From Maribacter vaceletii (lineage in GTDB: Bacteria; Bacteroidota; Bacteroidia; Flavobacteriales; Flavobacteriaceae): a stretch of 64,000 bases of DNA. Position 1 is the stretch's first letter. Each line of letters begins with the position of its first letter. The translations under genes and the position numbers were made by a program. This document shows, one piece after another, positions 1 through 10,642 of the stretch. Below the pieces are notes generated by a model. That model did not search any database and had not been told where the DNA came from. It saw only the letters and a list, made by a program, of their open reading frames with translations. Where the stretch lies: positions 1,364,001-1,428,000 of the forward strand of contig NZ_RBIQ01000007.1 in NCBI RefSeq assembly GCF_003634105.1, written 5' to 3'.

Positions 1-1245
1 GAAATAATAGCAAATAACTTTGCTGTTAGAGTAGAGTTAGATAGTATTTACGGAGATAGAGAAACTTCTTTTAATGTAAGCGTAAAAAGATCTACTTTCT
101 TTTTAAGAGATTTTGATGCAGATGCAAATTTTACAGAAGCAGAAGAGTACTATTCTACGCAAGAATTTTCTCCTGCATTTACAGCTGAAGAATTGGCAAA
201 TGAAGAAGAGACTGTTAGTGAGTATCAAATATTAATTCCAAAAGTTGATGATACTAGTACTACAGATGTAGATGAATCTAAACAAAATACAAAATTAGCT
301 CCAGGGATACGTATCCCTTTAGATACTGCATTTTTTCAGAATAATATCTTAGATAAAGAAGGTAGTACAGAGCTTATAAGTCAGGCAAACTTCAAGGAAT
401 ACATTAGAGGATTACATATATCATTAACATCAAATGGAAATGATATTATGCCACTCCTAAATTTATCACAGGCAAATATTACAATGACTTATACGTATAA
501 TTCTGTAAATACAAATAGTACTACAGATACTTCTGATGATGAAATTGAAATAAAAGAAAAGGATTTTGTTTTTTCATTTGTTGGAACAGATTTTTCTGGT
601 AATGCAGTAAATACATTTATAAATGAAAATTATCCTCCAGAAGTTTTAGATGCCTTAAATGCTCCAGAGCAAGATGCCGAAAAAATATATCTAAAAGGTG
701 GGGCAGGAGCATATGCTAAAATTAAATTGTTTAATGAGGAAAATACAACTGAATTAATTAAGGAAATAAAAGAAAATAATTGGATTATAAATGAAGCTAA
801 TTTAGTTTTTTATGTAGACCAAACGGCTTCAGGTATTAATAGTAATATTAAACCTCCAAGGTTATATTTATTTAATACAGATGGTAATACTGGTATTTAT
901 AATATAGCAACAGAAAATTCTCTTGATAATACTGCTTTTGGATTGTATTTAAATTATGATGGCTTTTTAGAAGAATCAGATTCTGGGGATAAATACACTG
1001 TTCGTATTACAGATTATATTAATAGTATTATTGATGAAAATGAGAATCCAACATTAGGATTAATGATAACTCCAAATGTTGGAATATCTAGAGCATTAAA
1101 TGCTCAAGTAAACGGAGAGTCAATAGAATTACCAATAGCACCTACAATTTCGCCTTTAGGAACTGTATTGTATGGTAGTAATGTATCTTCTGAGAATAGT
1201 GACAAGAAATTACAACTAGAAATTTTTTACACAAAAACTAATTAA
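1..1245 (+). CDS. DUF4270 family protein, 5' end cut by window edge
   Basis: The reading frame is open from the first base and ends at a TAA at 1243-1245, so the start lies upstream of the window and at least 414 residues are visible. The visible part is acidic and rich in Asn, Thr and Ser, has no membrane segment, and contains the phrases LDTAFFQNNILD and FKEYIRGLHI, which I associate with DUF4270, a family of exported Bacteroidota proteins of unknown function. A DUF4270 gene next to glmS is a common arrangement in flavobacteria, which supports the call. The missing N-terminus would be expected to carry a lipoprotein signal. No function can be assigned. Confidence 0.8.
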   Translation, partial: EIIANNFAVRVELDSIYGDRETSFNVSVKRSTFFLRDFDADANFTEAEEYYSTQEFSPAFTAEELANEEETVSEYQILIPKVDDTSTTDVDESKQNTKLAPGIRIPLDTAFFQNNILDKEGSTELISQANFKEYIRGLHISLTSNGNDIMPLLNLSQANITMTYTYNSVNTNSTTDTSDDEIEIKEKDFVFSFVGTDFSGNAVNTFINENYPPEVLDALNAPEQDAEKIYLKGGAGAYAKIKLFNEENTTELIKEIKENNWIINEANLVFYVDQTASGINSNIKPPRLYLFNTDGNTGIYNIATENSLDNTAFGLYLNYDGFLEESDSGDKYTVRITDYINSIIDENENPTLGLMITPNVGISRALNAQVNGESIELPIAPTISPLGTVLYGSNVSSENSDKKLQLEIFYTKTN

Positions 1246-1371
1246 ATAAGTATCCGGTATATTACATTTTAATTTTAAGACGTTATAGTTCTTGTATTAC
1301 GTATTTATTGCATCTTAAAGGAATTATAAGTTATATATCTAATTTCTCTATTTTTATATTAATACTTAATA

Positions 1372-1379
1372 TAGATTTG
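1372..1379 (+). promoter_or_regulatory. Probable -7 element of the glmS promoter
   Basis: TAGATTTG matches the Bacteroidota housekeeping -7 consensus TAnnTTTG. It lies about 40 bases before the glmS ATG, a normal leader length. No clear TTG -33 element is visible upstream. Confidence 0.55.
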
Positions 1380-1419
1380 CACCAAACAAATAAGATACAA
1401 CCTTAACTAATAAAAAAAT

Positions 1420-3264
1420 ATGTGCGGAATTGTAGGGTATATAGGCCATAGAGATGCCTTCCCAATTGTTATTAAAGGATTACAAAGATTAGAGTATAGA
1501 GGTTACGATAGTGCAGGGATTGCTCTTTTTGATGGTAACTCTATAAATCTTTCTAAGACAAAGGGAAAAGTAGAAGACCTTAAAAAGAAGTCAAAAGAAA
1601 TATCTGTAGCTGGTACTTTAGGTATTGGTCATACACGTTGGGCAACACATGGTGTTCCTAATGATGTTAATTCCCACCCGCATTATTCTAATTCAGGAGA
1701 TTTAGTAATAATTCATAATGGAATAATCGAGAATTACGAGTCTATTAAACAGGCTTTGATAAATAGAGGGTACACTTTTAAATCTGATACAGATACAGAG
1801 GTTTTAATTAATTTAATTGAAGAGGTTCAAAAGACCGAAGGGGTTAAATTAGGAAAAGCTGTGCAAATTGCACTAAACCAAGTGGTAGGAGCGTATGCTA
1901 TAGCTGTTTTTGATAAGAAAAAACCAGACGAAATTGTTGTTGCTAAATTAGGGAGTCCTTTAGCTATTGGTGTTGGGGAAGATGAATTTTTTATAGCATC
2001 AGACGCTTCTCCATTTATAGAATTTACAAATAACGCTGTTTATTTAGAAGATGAAGAAATGGCTATTGTACGATTAGGTAAAGAAATTAAGCTTCGTAAA
2101 ATAAAGAACGATGCAGTTGCATATCCAAATATTTTGGAATTGCAAATGAATTTAGAAGAGATTGAAAAAGGTGGTTATGATCACTTTATGTTAAAAGAAA
2201 TTTACGAACAGCCAAGAGCTATTATGGATACCTATCGAGGTCGATTATTAGCTGATCAAGGTATAATACGTATGGCTGGTATTGATCAAAATATTGAAAA
2301 ATTTGTAAATGCTAATAGGATTATTATTGTTGCCTGTGGTACCTCATGGCATGCAGGTCTTGTAGCGGAATATATTTTCGAAGATTTAGCACGTATTCCT
2401 GTAGAAGTAGAATACGCTTCAGAATTTAGGTACAGGAACCCTGTAATAACAGATAAAGATGTTTTAATTGCAATTTCTCAGTCTGGAGAAACTGCAGATA
2501 CCTTAGCTGCAATTAAATTAGCTAAGGAAAAAGGAGCATTTGTTTTTGGTGTTTGTAACGTGGTTGGTTCTTCTATAGCTAGAGAATCTGATGCAGGGGC
2601 ATATACCCATGCTGGTCCAGAGATTGGAGTTGCCTCTACAAAAGCATTTACTACACAAATAACAGTGTTAACTTTAATTGCCTTAAAATTGGCAAAAGAA
2701 AAAGGAGAGTTTTCTGGTTCTAAGTTCCATGAATATTTAACAGAGTTAGAAACAATCCCTGCAAAAGTGGAAAAGGCTTTAAAATCTAACGATTTAGTAG
2801 AAACCGTTGCAGAGGTTTATAAAGATTCTACAAACTGTTTATATTTAGGTAGAGGTTATAATTTCCCGGTAGCATTAGAAGGGGCATTAAAACTAAAAGA
2901 AATTAGCTACATACACGCAGAAGGATATCCCGCTGCAGAAATGAAACACGGACCTATTGCTTTAATAGATGAGCAAATGCCTGTTTTTGTAATTGCAACT
3001 AAAAAGGGGCATTATGAAAAAGTAGTAAGTAACATACAGGAAATAAAATCTAGAAAAGGAAAAATAATTGCTATAGTTACAGAAGGAGATGAGCAGGTAA
3101 AAGAACTTGCAGATCATGTAATTGAAATTCCTGAAACTTTAGAAAGTTTAACACCTTTGTTAACTACTATTCCTTTGCAACTACTATCCTATCATATAGC
3201 AGTAATGAGAAACTGTAATGTAGATCAGCCAAGAAACTTAGCAAAGTCAGTTACAGTAGAGTAA
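1420..3264 (+). CDS. glmS: Glutamine--fructose-6-phosphate aminotransferase (isomerizing)
   Basis: This enzyme converts fructose-6-phosphate and glutamine to glucosamine-6-phosphate, the entry step to peptidoglycan and LPS amino sugars. The protein is 614 residues, normal for the family. It starts MCGIVGYIG, so Cys2, the glutaminase nucleophile, is exposed after Met removal. The glutaminase domain covers about residues 1-220 (HTRWATHG motif). Two SIS sugar-isomerase domains follow (CGTSWHAG, SQSGETADT, then GRGYNFPVALEGALKLKE), and the protein ends in the typical LAKSVTVE tail. It has its own promoter upstream and a strong terminator downstream, so it is probably a single transcription unit. 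No glmS ribozyme-like structure is evident in the short leader. Confidence 0.97.
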   Translation: MCGIVGYIGHRDAFPIVIKGLQRLEYRGYDSAGIALFDGNSINLSKTKGKVEDLKKKSKEISVAGTLGIGHTRWATHGVPNDVNSHPHYSNSGDLVIIHNGIIENYESIKQALINRGYTFKSDTDTEVLINLIEEVQKTEGVKLGKAVQIALNQVVGAYAIAVFDKKKPDEIVVAKLGSPLAIGVGEDEFFIASDASPFIEFTNNAVYLEDEEMAIVRLGKEIKLRKIKNDAVAYPNILELQMNLEEIEKGGYDHFMLKEIYEQPRAIMDTYRGRLLADQGIIRMAGIDQNIEKFVNANRIIIVACGTSWHAGLVAEYIFEDLARIPVEVEYASEFRYRNPVITDKDVLIAISQSGETADTLAAIKLAKEKGAFVFGVCNVVGSSIARESDAGAYTHAGPEIGVASTKAFTTQITVLTLIALKLAKEKGEFSGSKFHEYLTELETIPAKVEKALKSNDLVETVAEVYKDSTNCLYLGRGYNFPVALEGALKLKEISYIHAEGYPAAEMKHGPIALIDEQMPVFVIATKKGHYEKVVSNIQEIKSRKGKIIAIVTEGDEQVKELADHVIEIPETLESLTPLLTTIPLQLLSYHIAVMRNCNVDQPRNLAKSVTVE

Positions 3265-3284
3265 TATTCAACATATAAATAAAT

Positions 3285-3323
3285 TGAAAGGGATTACAAC
3301 ATTTGTTGTAATCCCTTTTTTTT
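3285..3323 (+). terminator. Intrinsic terminator after glmS
   Basis: A perfect 12-bp inverted repeat (GGGATTACAACA at 3290-3301, complement at 3304-3315) is followed by a run of eight T. It is flanked by A on the left, so it could work in both directions. Confidence 0.85.
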
Positions 3324-3460
3324 GCGAAAAATTGAAAATAATAGGTCTTTATTTTAGAATAATTTACTATGCATGCATAATTTTTTGTATTTTGTGATTG
3401 TCAATTTAAAAAAATAGGTATATTGTAATTGACTATATAACTTAATAAATTAAGAACAGA

Positions 3461-6220
3461 ATGAGAAAAATACTCTTTTTATCCTTCCTTTTTATAGGAC
3501 TGGGTAGTTATGCACAAACCATTGTAAAAGGTTCTGTGAGCGATCAAGATGCAAATCCTGTACCGGGAGCAAATATTGTAATTGTAGGAAAAGCAATAGG
3601 AACCGTTACAGATTTTGATGGTAATTTTGTATTAGAAACTTCTGAGAAGCCCCCCTTCGAATTAAGAATAACAAGTTTGGGCTACACAGAGGCATCTTCT
3701 AATGTTACAACAAATAACCAAACTATTTCTATTGTAATTAATGAAGAGCAAACCTTTTTAGATGAAGTAGTTATATCTGCATCTAGGACTCCAGAACGTA
3801 TTTTTGAATCTCCAGTTACGGTAGAACGCTTTGGTTTAAAGGAAATAGAAACTACTGCAGCAGCAGATTTCTATGGTGGATTAGAAAACCTAAAAGGTGT
3901 AGATGTTAACACAAACAGTTTAACATTTAAATCTGTAAATACTAGAGGTTTTGCAACTTTTGCAAACAACAGGTTTATGCAATTGGTAGATGGTATGGAC
4001 AATTCTACACCAGCTTTAAATTTCCCAATAGGAAATTTGGTAGGTATGATAGAGCCAGATGTGAAGAGTGTGGAATTACTGCCAGGAGCATCGTCTGCAC
4101 TTTATGGTGCTAATGCTTTTAATGGAATTCTTTTTATGACAAGTAAAAGTCCTTTTGATTATGAAGGTATAAGTGTTTCTATAAAAAGAGGTATTACCTC
4201 TCAAAAAGCTGCAGGAGATAATGCGTACACAGATTTTGGTATACGTGCAGCACATAAGTTTAATGATAAATTTGCTGCAAAAGTAAATTTTGGATATTTA
4301 AAAGGTACAGATTGGGCTGCTACTAGTGAGGCAGATAAAACGACGCCAGGAGGAACAAGAGCAGATTTAAATTATGATGGTATAAATGTATATGGTGATG
4401 AGGTTTCTGCTAATATAAGAAAGGAGTCTGGTTTAGGAATAATACCTGATGTAGAGGTTAGTAGAACAGGGTATAATGAGGCTACATTAACAAATTATAA
4501 TGCAGAAAGTATAAAAGCAGATTGGGGCTTATACTATAGACCAATAGAGGATAATAGTTTAGAAATATCTTATGTGGGAAAAGTAGGTACAGGTTCTACT
4601 ATATACCAAGGAACAAATAGGTATAATATAAACGGGTTTTTTCAGCAACAGCATAAGTTAGAAGTTAGGAATGATAACTTTTTTCTTAGAGGCTATGTTG
4701 TAAATGATAAAGCAGGTGATTCTTATGATATGGTTTTCACTGGAATAAATATTAATAGAGCTTGGAAAAGTGATGAAGATTGGTTTGGAGATTATATTAG
4801 AACATATGCGGGGATTGAGTTAAGTGGAAACCCTTCTGGTTTAACAACCCAACAAAAGCATGATGCCGCTAGAGCTGTAGCAGATACAGGACGTTATTTG
4901 CCAGGTTCTCCGGAATTTAATGCAGCTTTTGAGCAATCTATAAAAAATCCAGATTTATCACAAGGCTCTAAATTTCAAGATGCTTCTAAGTATTATCATG
5001 CAGATGGGAATTATAATTTGGGACATTTAACAGATTTTGCAGATATACAAGTAGGTGGGTCTTATAGACAATATAGTTTAAATTCTTCAGGAACTATTTA
5101 TACCGATTTAGATGGTCCTATAGATTATTCTGAGTTTGGAGTATATACACAAATTCAAAAGAAATTTGAGTTAGATGAAGAGAAGAGTGTAAAAATTACA
5201 GGATCAGTTCGTTATGATAAATCTGAATTTTTTGACGGATTCTTTTCTCCAAGAATCTCTGCAGGTTTAACTCTTAATCGTGATCATAACATTAGAGTTT
5301 CTGCGCAAACAGGTTTTAGAAATCCAACTACGCAAGATTTGTTTATTGGTTTAGATGCAGGTCGTGCAATTTTAATAGGTTCTGCACCAAATAATTTAGA
5401 TAGGTATTCAAGAGAATTTGAAGTAAGTCAAGTAGGTCAAGATGATCTTGGGCAACCTGCCACGGTTACACAAACCGGAGCTGTAGCTTATAATAATTCT
5501 TATACAAGGAGTTCTGTAGAAGCCTTAGGAGAAACAGGAGACCCTAGTGTGTTAGAAGTAGCAAATCCAGGAATAGTAAAACCAGAGCAAGTACAGTCTA
5601 TAGAGTTAGGCTATAGAGGTAAATTAGATAAATTAATAATAGACTTTAGTGTGTATTATAATAAGTATAAAGATTTTATATCTCAAGAAGTGGTAGTTTC
5701 TCCATATTATGGAAATGTTGGAGAACCTTTATCTATTGCTGCAATAGCAAATGAAGATTTTCAGGCATGGAGTACGTACACAAACTCTGAGGCAGACATT
5801 TCTTCTTATGGGGCTTCATTAGGTCTTTCTGCTAAAGTTTTTGGAAATTTTGATTTAAGTGGAAGTTATACCTATGCTAAGTTAGATTTTGATAGAGAAA
5901 CCTATCCAGATTTTGCAACAAACTTTAACACACCAGAGCATAAGTTTAAGGCATCATTTGGTAATACCGAATTGTTTGAAAATTTAGGGTTTAACGTTTC
6001 TTACAGGTTTAGTGATGATTATTACTGGGAAGCTACTTTTGGTAATGGTGTAGTGCCAGAGTTTCATACCGTAGATGCGCAAATAAATTATACGGTCCCT
6101 AGCATTAAATCTTCTTTTAAAGTAGGAGCAACGAACTTGTTAGGCGATGAGTACTTTACAGCTTTTGGAACAGGGTTTATTGGTTCTATGTACTATTTAT
6201 CATGGACTATAAATAACTAA
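3461..6220 (+). CDS. TonB-dependent outer membrane receptor with CarboxypepD_reg-like domain
   Basis: The product is 919 residues. It has a Sec signal peptide ending GLGSYAQ, then a CarboxypepD_reg-like beta-sandwich domain (about residues 22-108, with GTVTDFDGNF), a plug domain (about 115-235, with DEVVISASRTPERI and LLPGASSALYGANAFNGI) and a long outer membrane beta-barrel. It should import an unknown ligand using TonB/ExbBD energy. The next gene, 19 bases downstream, encodes an SGNH-type lipoprotein. Such pairs suggest that the lipoprotein processes or binds the same ligand, but the substrate cannot be read from sequence. A TonB box is not obvious. The receptor does not resemble a SusC partner because no SusD-type protein follows. 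Confidence 0.9.
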   Translation: MRKILFLSFLFIGLGSYAQTIVKGSVSDQDANPVPGANIVIVGKAIGTVTDFDGNFVLETSEKPPFELRITSLGYTEASSNVTTNNQTISIVINEEQTFLDEVVISASRTPERIFESPVTVERFGLKEIETTAAADFYGGLENLKGVDVNTNSLTFKSVNTRGFATFANNRFMQLVDGMDNSTPALNFPIGNLVGMIEPDVKSVELLPGASSALYGANAFNGILFMTSKSPFDYEGISVSIKRGITSQKAAGDNAYTDFGIRAAHKFNDKFAAKVNFGYLKGTDWAATSEADKTTPGGTRADLNYDGINVYGDEVSANIRKESGLGIIPDVEVSRTGYNEATLTNYNAESIKADWGLYYRPIEDNSLEISYVGKVGTGSTIYQGTNRYNINGFFQQQHKLEVRNDNFFLRGYVVNDKAGDSYDMVFTGININRAWKSDEDWFGDYIRTYAGIELSGNPSGLTTQQKHDAARAVADTGRYLPGSPEFNAAFEQSIKNPDLSQGSKFQDASKYYHADGNYNLGHLTDFADIQVGGSYRQYSLNSSGTIYTDLDGPIDYSEFGVYTQIQKKFELDEEKSVKITGSVRYDKSEFFDGFFSPRISAGLTLNRDHNIRVSAQTGFRNPTTQDLFIGLDAGRAILIGSAPNNLDRYSREFEVSQVGQDDLGQPATVTQTGAVAYNNSYTRSSVEALGETGDPSVLEVANPGIVKPEQVQSIELGYRGKLDKLIIDFSVYYNKYKDFISQEVVVSPYYGNVGEPLSIAAIANEDFQAWSTYTNSEADISSYGASLGLSAKVFGNFDLSGSYTYAKLDFDRETYPDFATNFNTPEHKFKASFGNTELFENLGFNVSYRFSDDYYWEATFGNGVVPEFHTVDAQINYTVPSIKSSFKVGATNLLGDEYFTAFGTGFIGSMYYLSWTINN

Positions 6221-6239
6221 AAAACTTAAAAAAATTACA

Positions 6240-7892
6240 ATGAAAAATATAAAATACATACTACCATTACTTGTTATTAGTGCTTTTGTGGCATGTAATG
6301 ATATTGAAGATGTTGATTTAGAAGCAGAAACAGAAGTAGCTGTGGAAGTGCCAGAATTAACAAAAGGATCTGTAGATTTCTCTACCTATGTTTCTTTGGG
6401 AAACTCATTAACAGCAGGTTTTTCAGATAACGCTTTATTTAAAGCGTCTCAAGAAAATTCGTTGCCAAATATATTAGCAAAAAAGTTTGCAATGTTAGGA
6501 GGGGGGACATTTACGCAGCCTTTAATGAATGATAATATTGGAGGACTTGTGCTTGGTGGAAACTTGGTAATAAATCCACAGGGAGACACTTTATTTATGC
6601 CAAGATTAGTAACTACTGGGGGGGCACCTAAAGACTTAGCAGACGTTATTGGCCCAATAACGCCAACTACAGATTTTGTGCTTAATAACCCAACAGGCCC
6701 TTTTAATAATATTGGAGTTCCAGGTGCTAGAAGTTTTCATATGATTTTTCAGGGTTATGGAAATATTGTGAATTTCCCTGCTGCAGCAAATCCGTATTTT
6801 ATTAGAATGACGGGAGAAACACCAAACGCAAGTATGTTAGAATTGGCAATGGCGCAAAACCCAACATTTTTTACACTTTGGGCAGGAAATAATGATGTTC
6901 TAGGATATGCAACATCCGGAGGAGATGGTTCAAGCCCTATTACAGATAAAGCAACTTTCGATTTTTCTATTTCTACATTAATTACAAGCTTAACATCTGG
7001 TGAGGCTAAGGGGGTTGTAGCTAATATTCCTTATGTAACAGATATTCCTCATTTTACTACGGTTGCATATAATGCTCTAGACCCAAATGATGAAGAAAAT
7101 GGCGCCGATCTTGTAGCTCAAATACCAACATTAAATATGGTATATGGGGCATTAAATCAAATTTTTGAAGTATTAGATCCTTCTCGTGTAATAACTTTTT
7201 CAACGACCGAAGCCAATGGGGTTGTAATTTATGATGAAACATTACCAGATTTATCAGCTCAAATTACGGGAGTACTATCGGTAAGTGATACCTTTAGTCT
7301 TTTTGTACAGTCTCTTGGTTTACCAGAGTCAAGTGTTCCCTTAGTGGCTACTTTAATGGGTAACGCTTACGGTCAAGCAAGACAAGCAAATGAAAATGAT
7401 TTACTTGTGTTACCAAGTAGTTCTATAATAGGAGAGGTTAATAATTTTTCTTACCAAGCACTTTTAGGTTTTAATTTACCACCAAATTTAGCAGCACAAT
7501 TTTCTGTTGAAGGTGTTTCTCTTCCTTTAATAGATAAATGGGTTTTATTGCCTAGTGAACAAGAAGAAATTAGAATTGCTACAGATGATTTTAATGCAAC
7601 AATCAAAGCAGCTACAGATGCTGCAGGTTTAGCATTTGTGGATGCTAATGCTTTGTTAACTCAATTAGCAACTACAGGAATAGAGTCAGGAAACTTAAAT
7701 CTTACCTCTAGTTTAGTAACTGGTGGAGCATTTTCTTTAGATGGTGTTCATTTAACCTCTAGAGGTTATGCTATGGCTGCAAATGAATTTATGAAAGCTA
7801 TAGATGTTACCTATGGTACCAACTTTGAAGCATCTGGTAATTTAGTTAATATAGAAGATTACCCAACAAATTATTCCCCTGCATTACAATAA
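6240..7892 (+). CDS. SGNH/GDSL-family hydrolase lipoprotein
   Basis: This is a 550-residue predicted esterase or lipase-like lipoprotein. The N-terminus is a lipoprotein signal with lipobox FVAC (Cys19). The SGNH blocks are visible: block I GNSL at residues 54-57 with nucleophile Ser56, block III GNND at 216-219, and block V DGVH at 501-504 giving the Asp/His pair. The middle, about residues 250-450, is long for this family and may hold an inserted lid-like region. It follows the TonB receptor gene by 19 bases with no terminator between, so the two are probably co-transcribed. The likely place of action is the outer membrane or periplasm. The substrate is unknown. Confidence 0.85.
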   Translation: MKNIKYILPLLVISAFVACNDIEDVDLEAETEVAVEVPELTKGSVDFSTYVSLGNSLTAGFSDNALFKASQENSLPNILAKKFAMLGGGTFTQPLMNDNIGGLVLGGNLVINPQGDTLFMPRLVTTGGAPKDLADVIGPITPTTDFVLNNPTGPFNNIGVPGARSFHMIFQGYGNIVNFPAAANPYFIRMTGETPNASMLELAMAQNPTFFTLWAGNNDVLGYATSGGDGSSPITDKATFDFSISTLITSLTSGEAKGVVANIPYVTDIPHFTTVAYNALDPNDEENGADLVAQIPTLNMVYGALNQIFEVLDPSRVITFSTTEANGVVIYDETLPDLSAQITGVLSVSDTFSLFVQSLGLPESSVPLVATLMGNAYGQARQANENDLLVLPSSSIIGEVNNFSYQALLGFNLPPNLAAQFSVEGVSLPLIDKWVLLPSEQEEIRIATDDFNATIKAATDAAGLAFVDANALLTQLATTGIESGNLNLTSSLVTGGAFSLDGVHLTSRGYAMAANEFMKAIDVTYGTNFEASGNLVNIEDYPTNYSPALQ

Positions 7893-7911
7893 CATAAAAT
7901 AAATAGCATAC

Positions 7912-7948
7912 AAAAAGGAGCAATATTGTTATTGCTCCTTTTTTTTGT
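7912..7948 (+). terminator. Intrinsic terminator after the receptor/GDSL pair
   Basis: Inverted repeat GGAGCAATA (7917-7925) and its complement (7930-7938) with a 4-base loop are followed by a T-rich run of nine or more. A-rich sequence flanks the left arm. Confidence 0.85.
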
Positions 7949-7979
7949 TTAAACTGTTTTTAATTTAAGGTTTAAACCG

Positions 7980-7987
7980 TATCTTCG
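7980..7987 (+). promoter_or_regulatory. Probable -7 element of the atpD promoter
   Basis: TATCTTCG is one base away from TAnnTTTG and lies about 60 bases before the atpD ATG, after the upstream terminator. Confidence 0.5.
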
Positions 7988-8045
7988 CAGCCTGAAAATA
8001 GAAGCCAAATTTGGCTTAATTAATACTAAATACTTAAACACGTAA

Positions 8046-9557
<1,512 letters not shown>

Positions 9558-9567
9558 ATAGTAATAA

Positions 9568-9608
9568 GTAAATAGTAATAAGTATTTAGAGTACTTATTA
9601 CTATTTAC
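9568..9608 (+). promoter_or_regulatory. Long perfect hairpin between atpD and atpC
   Basis: A 17-bp perfect inverted repeat (arms 9568-9584 and 9592-9608, loop of 7) fills the 74-base gap between the two genes. The left arm partly repeats the preceding bases (ATAGTAATAAGTA occurs twice). There is no T-run after it, so it is more likely an mRNA processing, stability or partial attenuation element than a full terminator. Its function is not known. Confidence 0.7.
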
Positions 9609-9631
9609 TAACTACTTAATACTTAAAAAAC

Positions 9632-9925
9632 ATGTATTTAGAAATTGTATCACCAGAAGCTACATTATTTAGTAGTGATGTAGACTCTGTAGTTTTACCA
9701 GGAGTAAATGGTGAATTTCAGATTTTAGAAAATCACGCATCTATAGTATCTATTTTAAAGTCTGGGATTATTAAAATTCATACCCATTCTCAGTCTCATT
9801 TAGTTCTAGATGACCTTCATGGGGAAATAGTTCCTCATATAGATGATGACAAAATTTTAACTATTAAGATTAGTTCTGGAACTATAGAAATGAACAATAA
9901 TAAAATTATTGTACTTGCAGATTAA
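9632..9925 (+). CDS. atpC: ATP synthase F1 subunit epsilon, short form
   Basis: The product is 97 residues and starts MYLEIVSPEATLFSSDVDSV, matching the N-terminal beta-sandwich of epsilon with the VVLPGVNGEFQILENHA motif. The C-terminal helical hairpin present in the roughly 135-residue E. coli protein is missing. Short epsilon subunits are usual in Bacteroidota, so this is probably not a truncation. In other species the helical part inhibits ATP hydrolysis, so that mode of control is presumably absent here. It lies 74 bases after atpD, behind a hairpin, and is followed by a strong bidirectional terminator. Confidence 0.92.
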   Translation: MYLEIVSPEATLFSSDVDSVVLPGVNGEFQILENHASIVSILKSGIIKIHTHSQSHLVLDDLHGEIVPHIDDDKILTIKISSGTIEMNNNKIIVLAD

Positions 9926-9941
9926 GTTATAACTATAGACT

Positions 9942-9981
9942 AAAACAAAAGAGCCATACAATTGTATGGCTCTTTTGTTTT
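9942..9981. terminator. Bidirectional intrinsic terminator between atpC and the acetyltransferase gene
   Basis: A 20-bp perfect inverted repeat is centred between 9961 and 9962, with A-rich left and T-rich right ends. It serves the two convergent genes. Confidence 0.9.
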
Positions 9982-9993
9982 ACTAGCTGGTAT

Positions 9994-10536
9994 TTATTTA
10001 AGAGTTAGTATTACCCATTCCTGTTTTGCAGATATGTATTTGCCTAAAACTTTAAATCCAACAGCAATATGAGCATCTAATGATCTTTTATTTTTAAAAT
10101 CTACTTCCGTAATAATAGAACTATATTCGGGTAATAAAAAAACTTTCATTTCTTTATATAAATTTCTGAAAACACCTTTTTTTCTATATTCTTTGTCAAT
10201 GCATATTTGTCCCATTACTATATAATTTTTTTCCTCCGGAAGTAACTCTTTAATTTGATTGAACATGGGTTTTAATAACTCTATTTTATTAGCAAACATA
10301 GGATGCATGGAGAGTGCATAGCCAATTACTTTTCCATTATATTTTGCAATTGTATGCGGACAAATAGTATTCATTTCTTCTAGAATATCTAAAGTATGAG
10401 ATACGGATACAAAACCTTCTTTTATTTTTTCTTCTGTAGATAAATTATTGGGTAAGTTTTGTTTTTGAAGTTTTAATATTTGTTGTATTTCATTTTTAGT
10501 TTTTGTCTTACAGTATACTATATTCATACTCATCAT
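9994..10536 (-). CDS. GNAT-family N-acetyltransferase
   Basis: This is a predicted acetyl-CoA-dependent acyltransferase of 180 residues. The GNAT core is visible in the second half: QICIDKEYRKKGVFRNLY at residues 110-127 gives the acetyl-CoA pyrophosphate-binding motif A, and NKRSLDAHIAVGFKVLGKY at 149-167 is the usual motif B. The first 60 residues are less typical. The start could be Met1, Met2 or Met4 (MMSM), and all lie within nine bases. It is transcribed alone, divergent from the next gene and convergent with atpC. The substrate is unknown. Confidence 0.8.
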   Translation of the reverse strand: MMSMNIVYCKTKTKNEIQQILKLQKQNLPNNLSTEEKIKEGFVSVSHTLDILEEMNTICPHTIAKYNGKVIGYALSMHPMFANKIELLKPMFNQIKELLPEEKNYIVMGQICIDKEYRKKGVFRNLYKEMKVFLLPEYSSIITEVDFKNKRSLDAHIAVGFKVLGKYISAKQEWVILTLK

Positions 10537-10585
10537 GGATAAAATAGATTATATAACACAAATATAATATTCATTAACATTACCA

Positions 10586-10593
10586 TAACTTTG
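10586..10593 (+). promoter_or_regulatory. Probable -7 element
   Basis: TAACTTTG fits TAnnTTTG and lies about 50 bases before the start chosen for the outer membrane protein gene at 10643. Confidence 0.5.
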
Positions 10594-10642
10594 ATAAAAG
10601 CAACCAAATTAGTTTTTGTTGTCTATGTTTAAAACACAAATA

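Noticed and set aside
3400-3433. GTCAATT/AATTGAC inverted repeat before the first TonB receptor gene
   Set aside because: The arms are only 7 bases, AT-rich and 20 bases apart. Chance occurrence is likely in this base composition.
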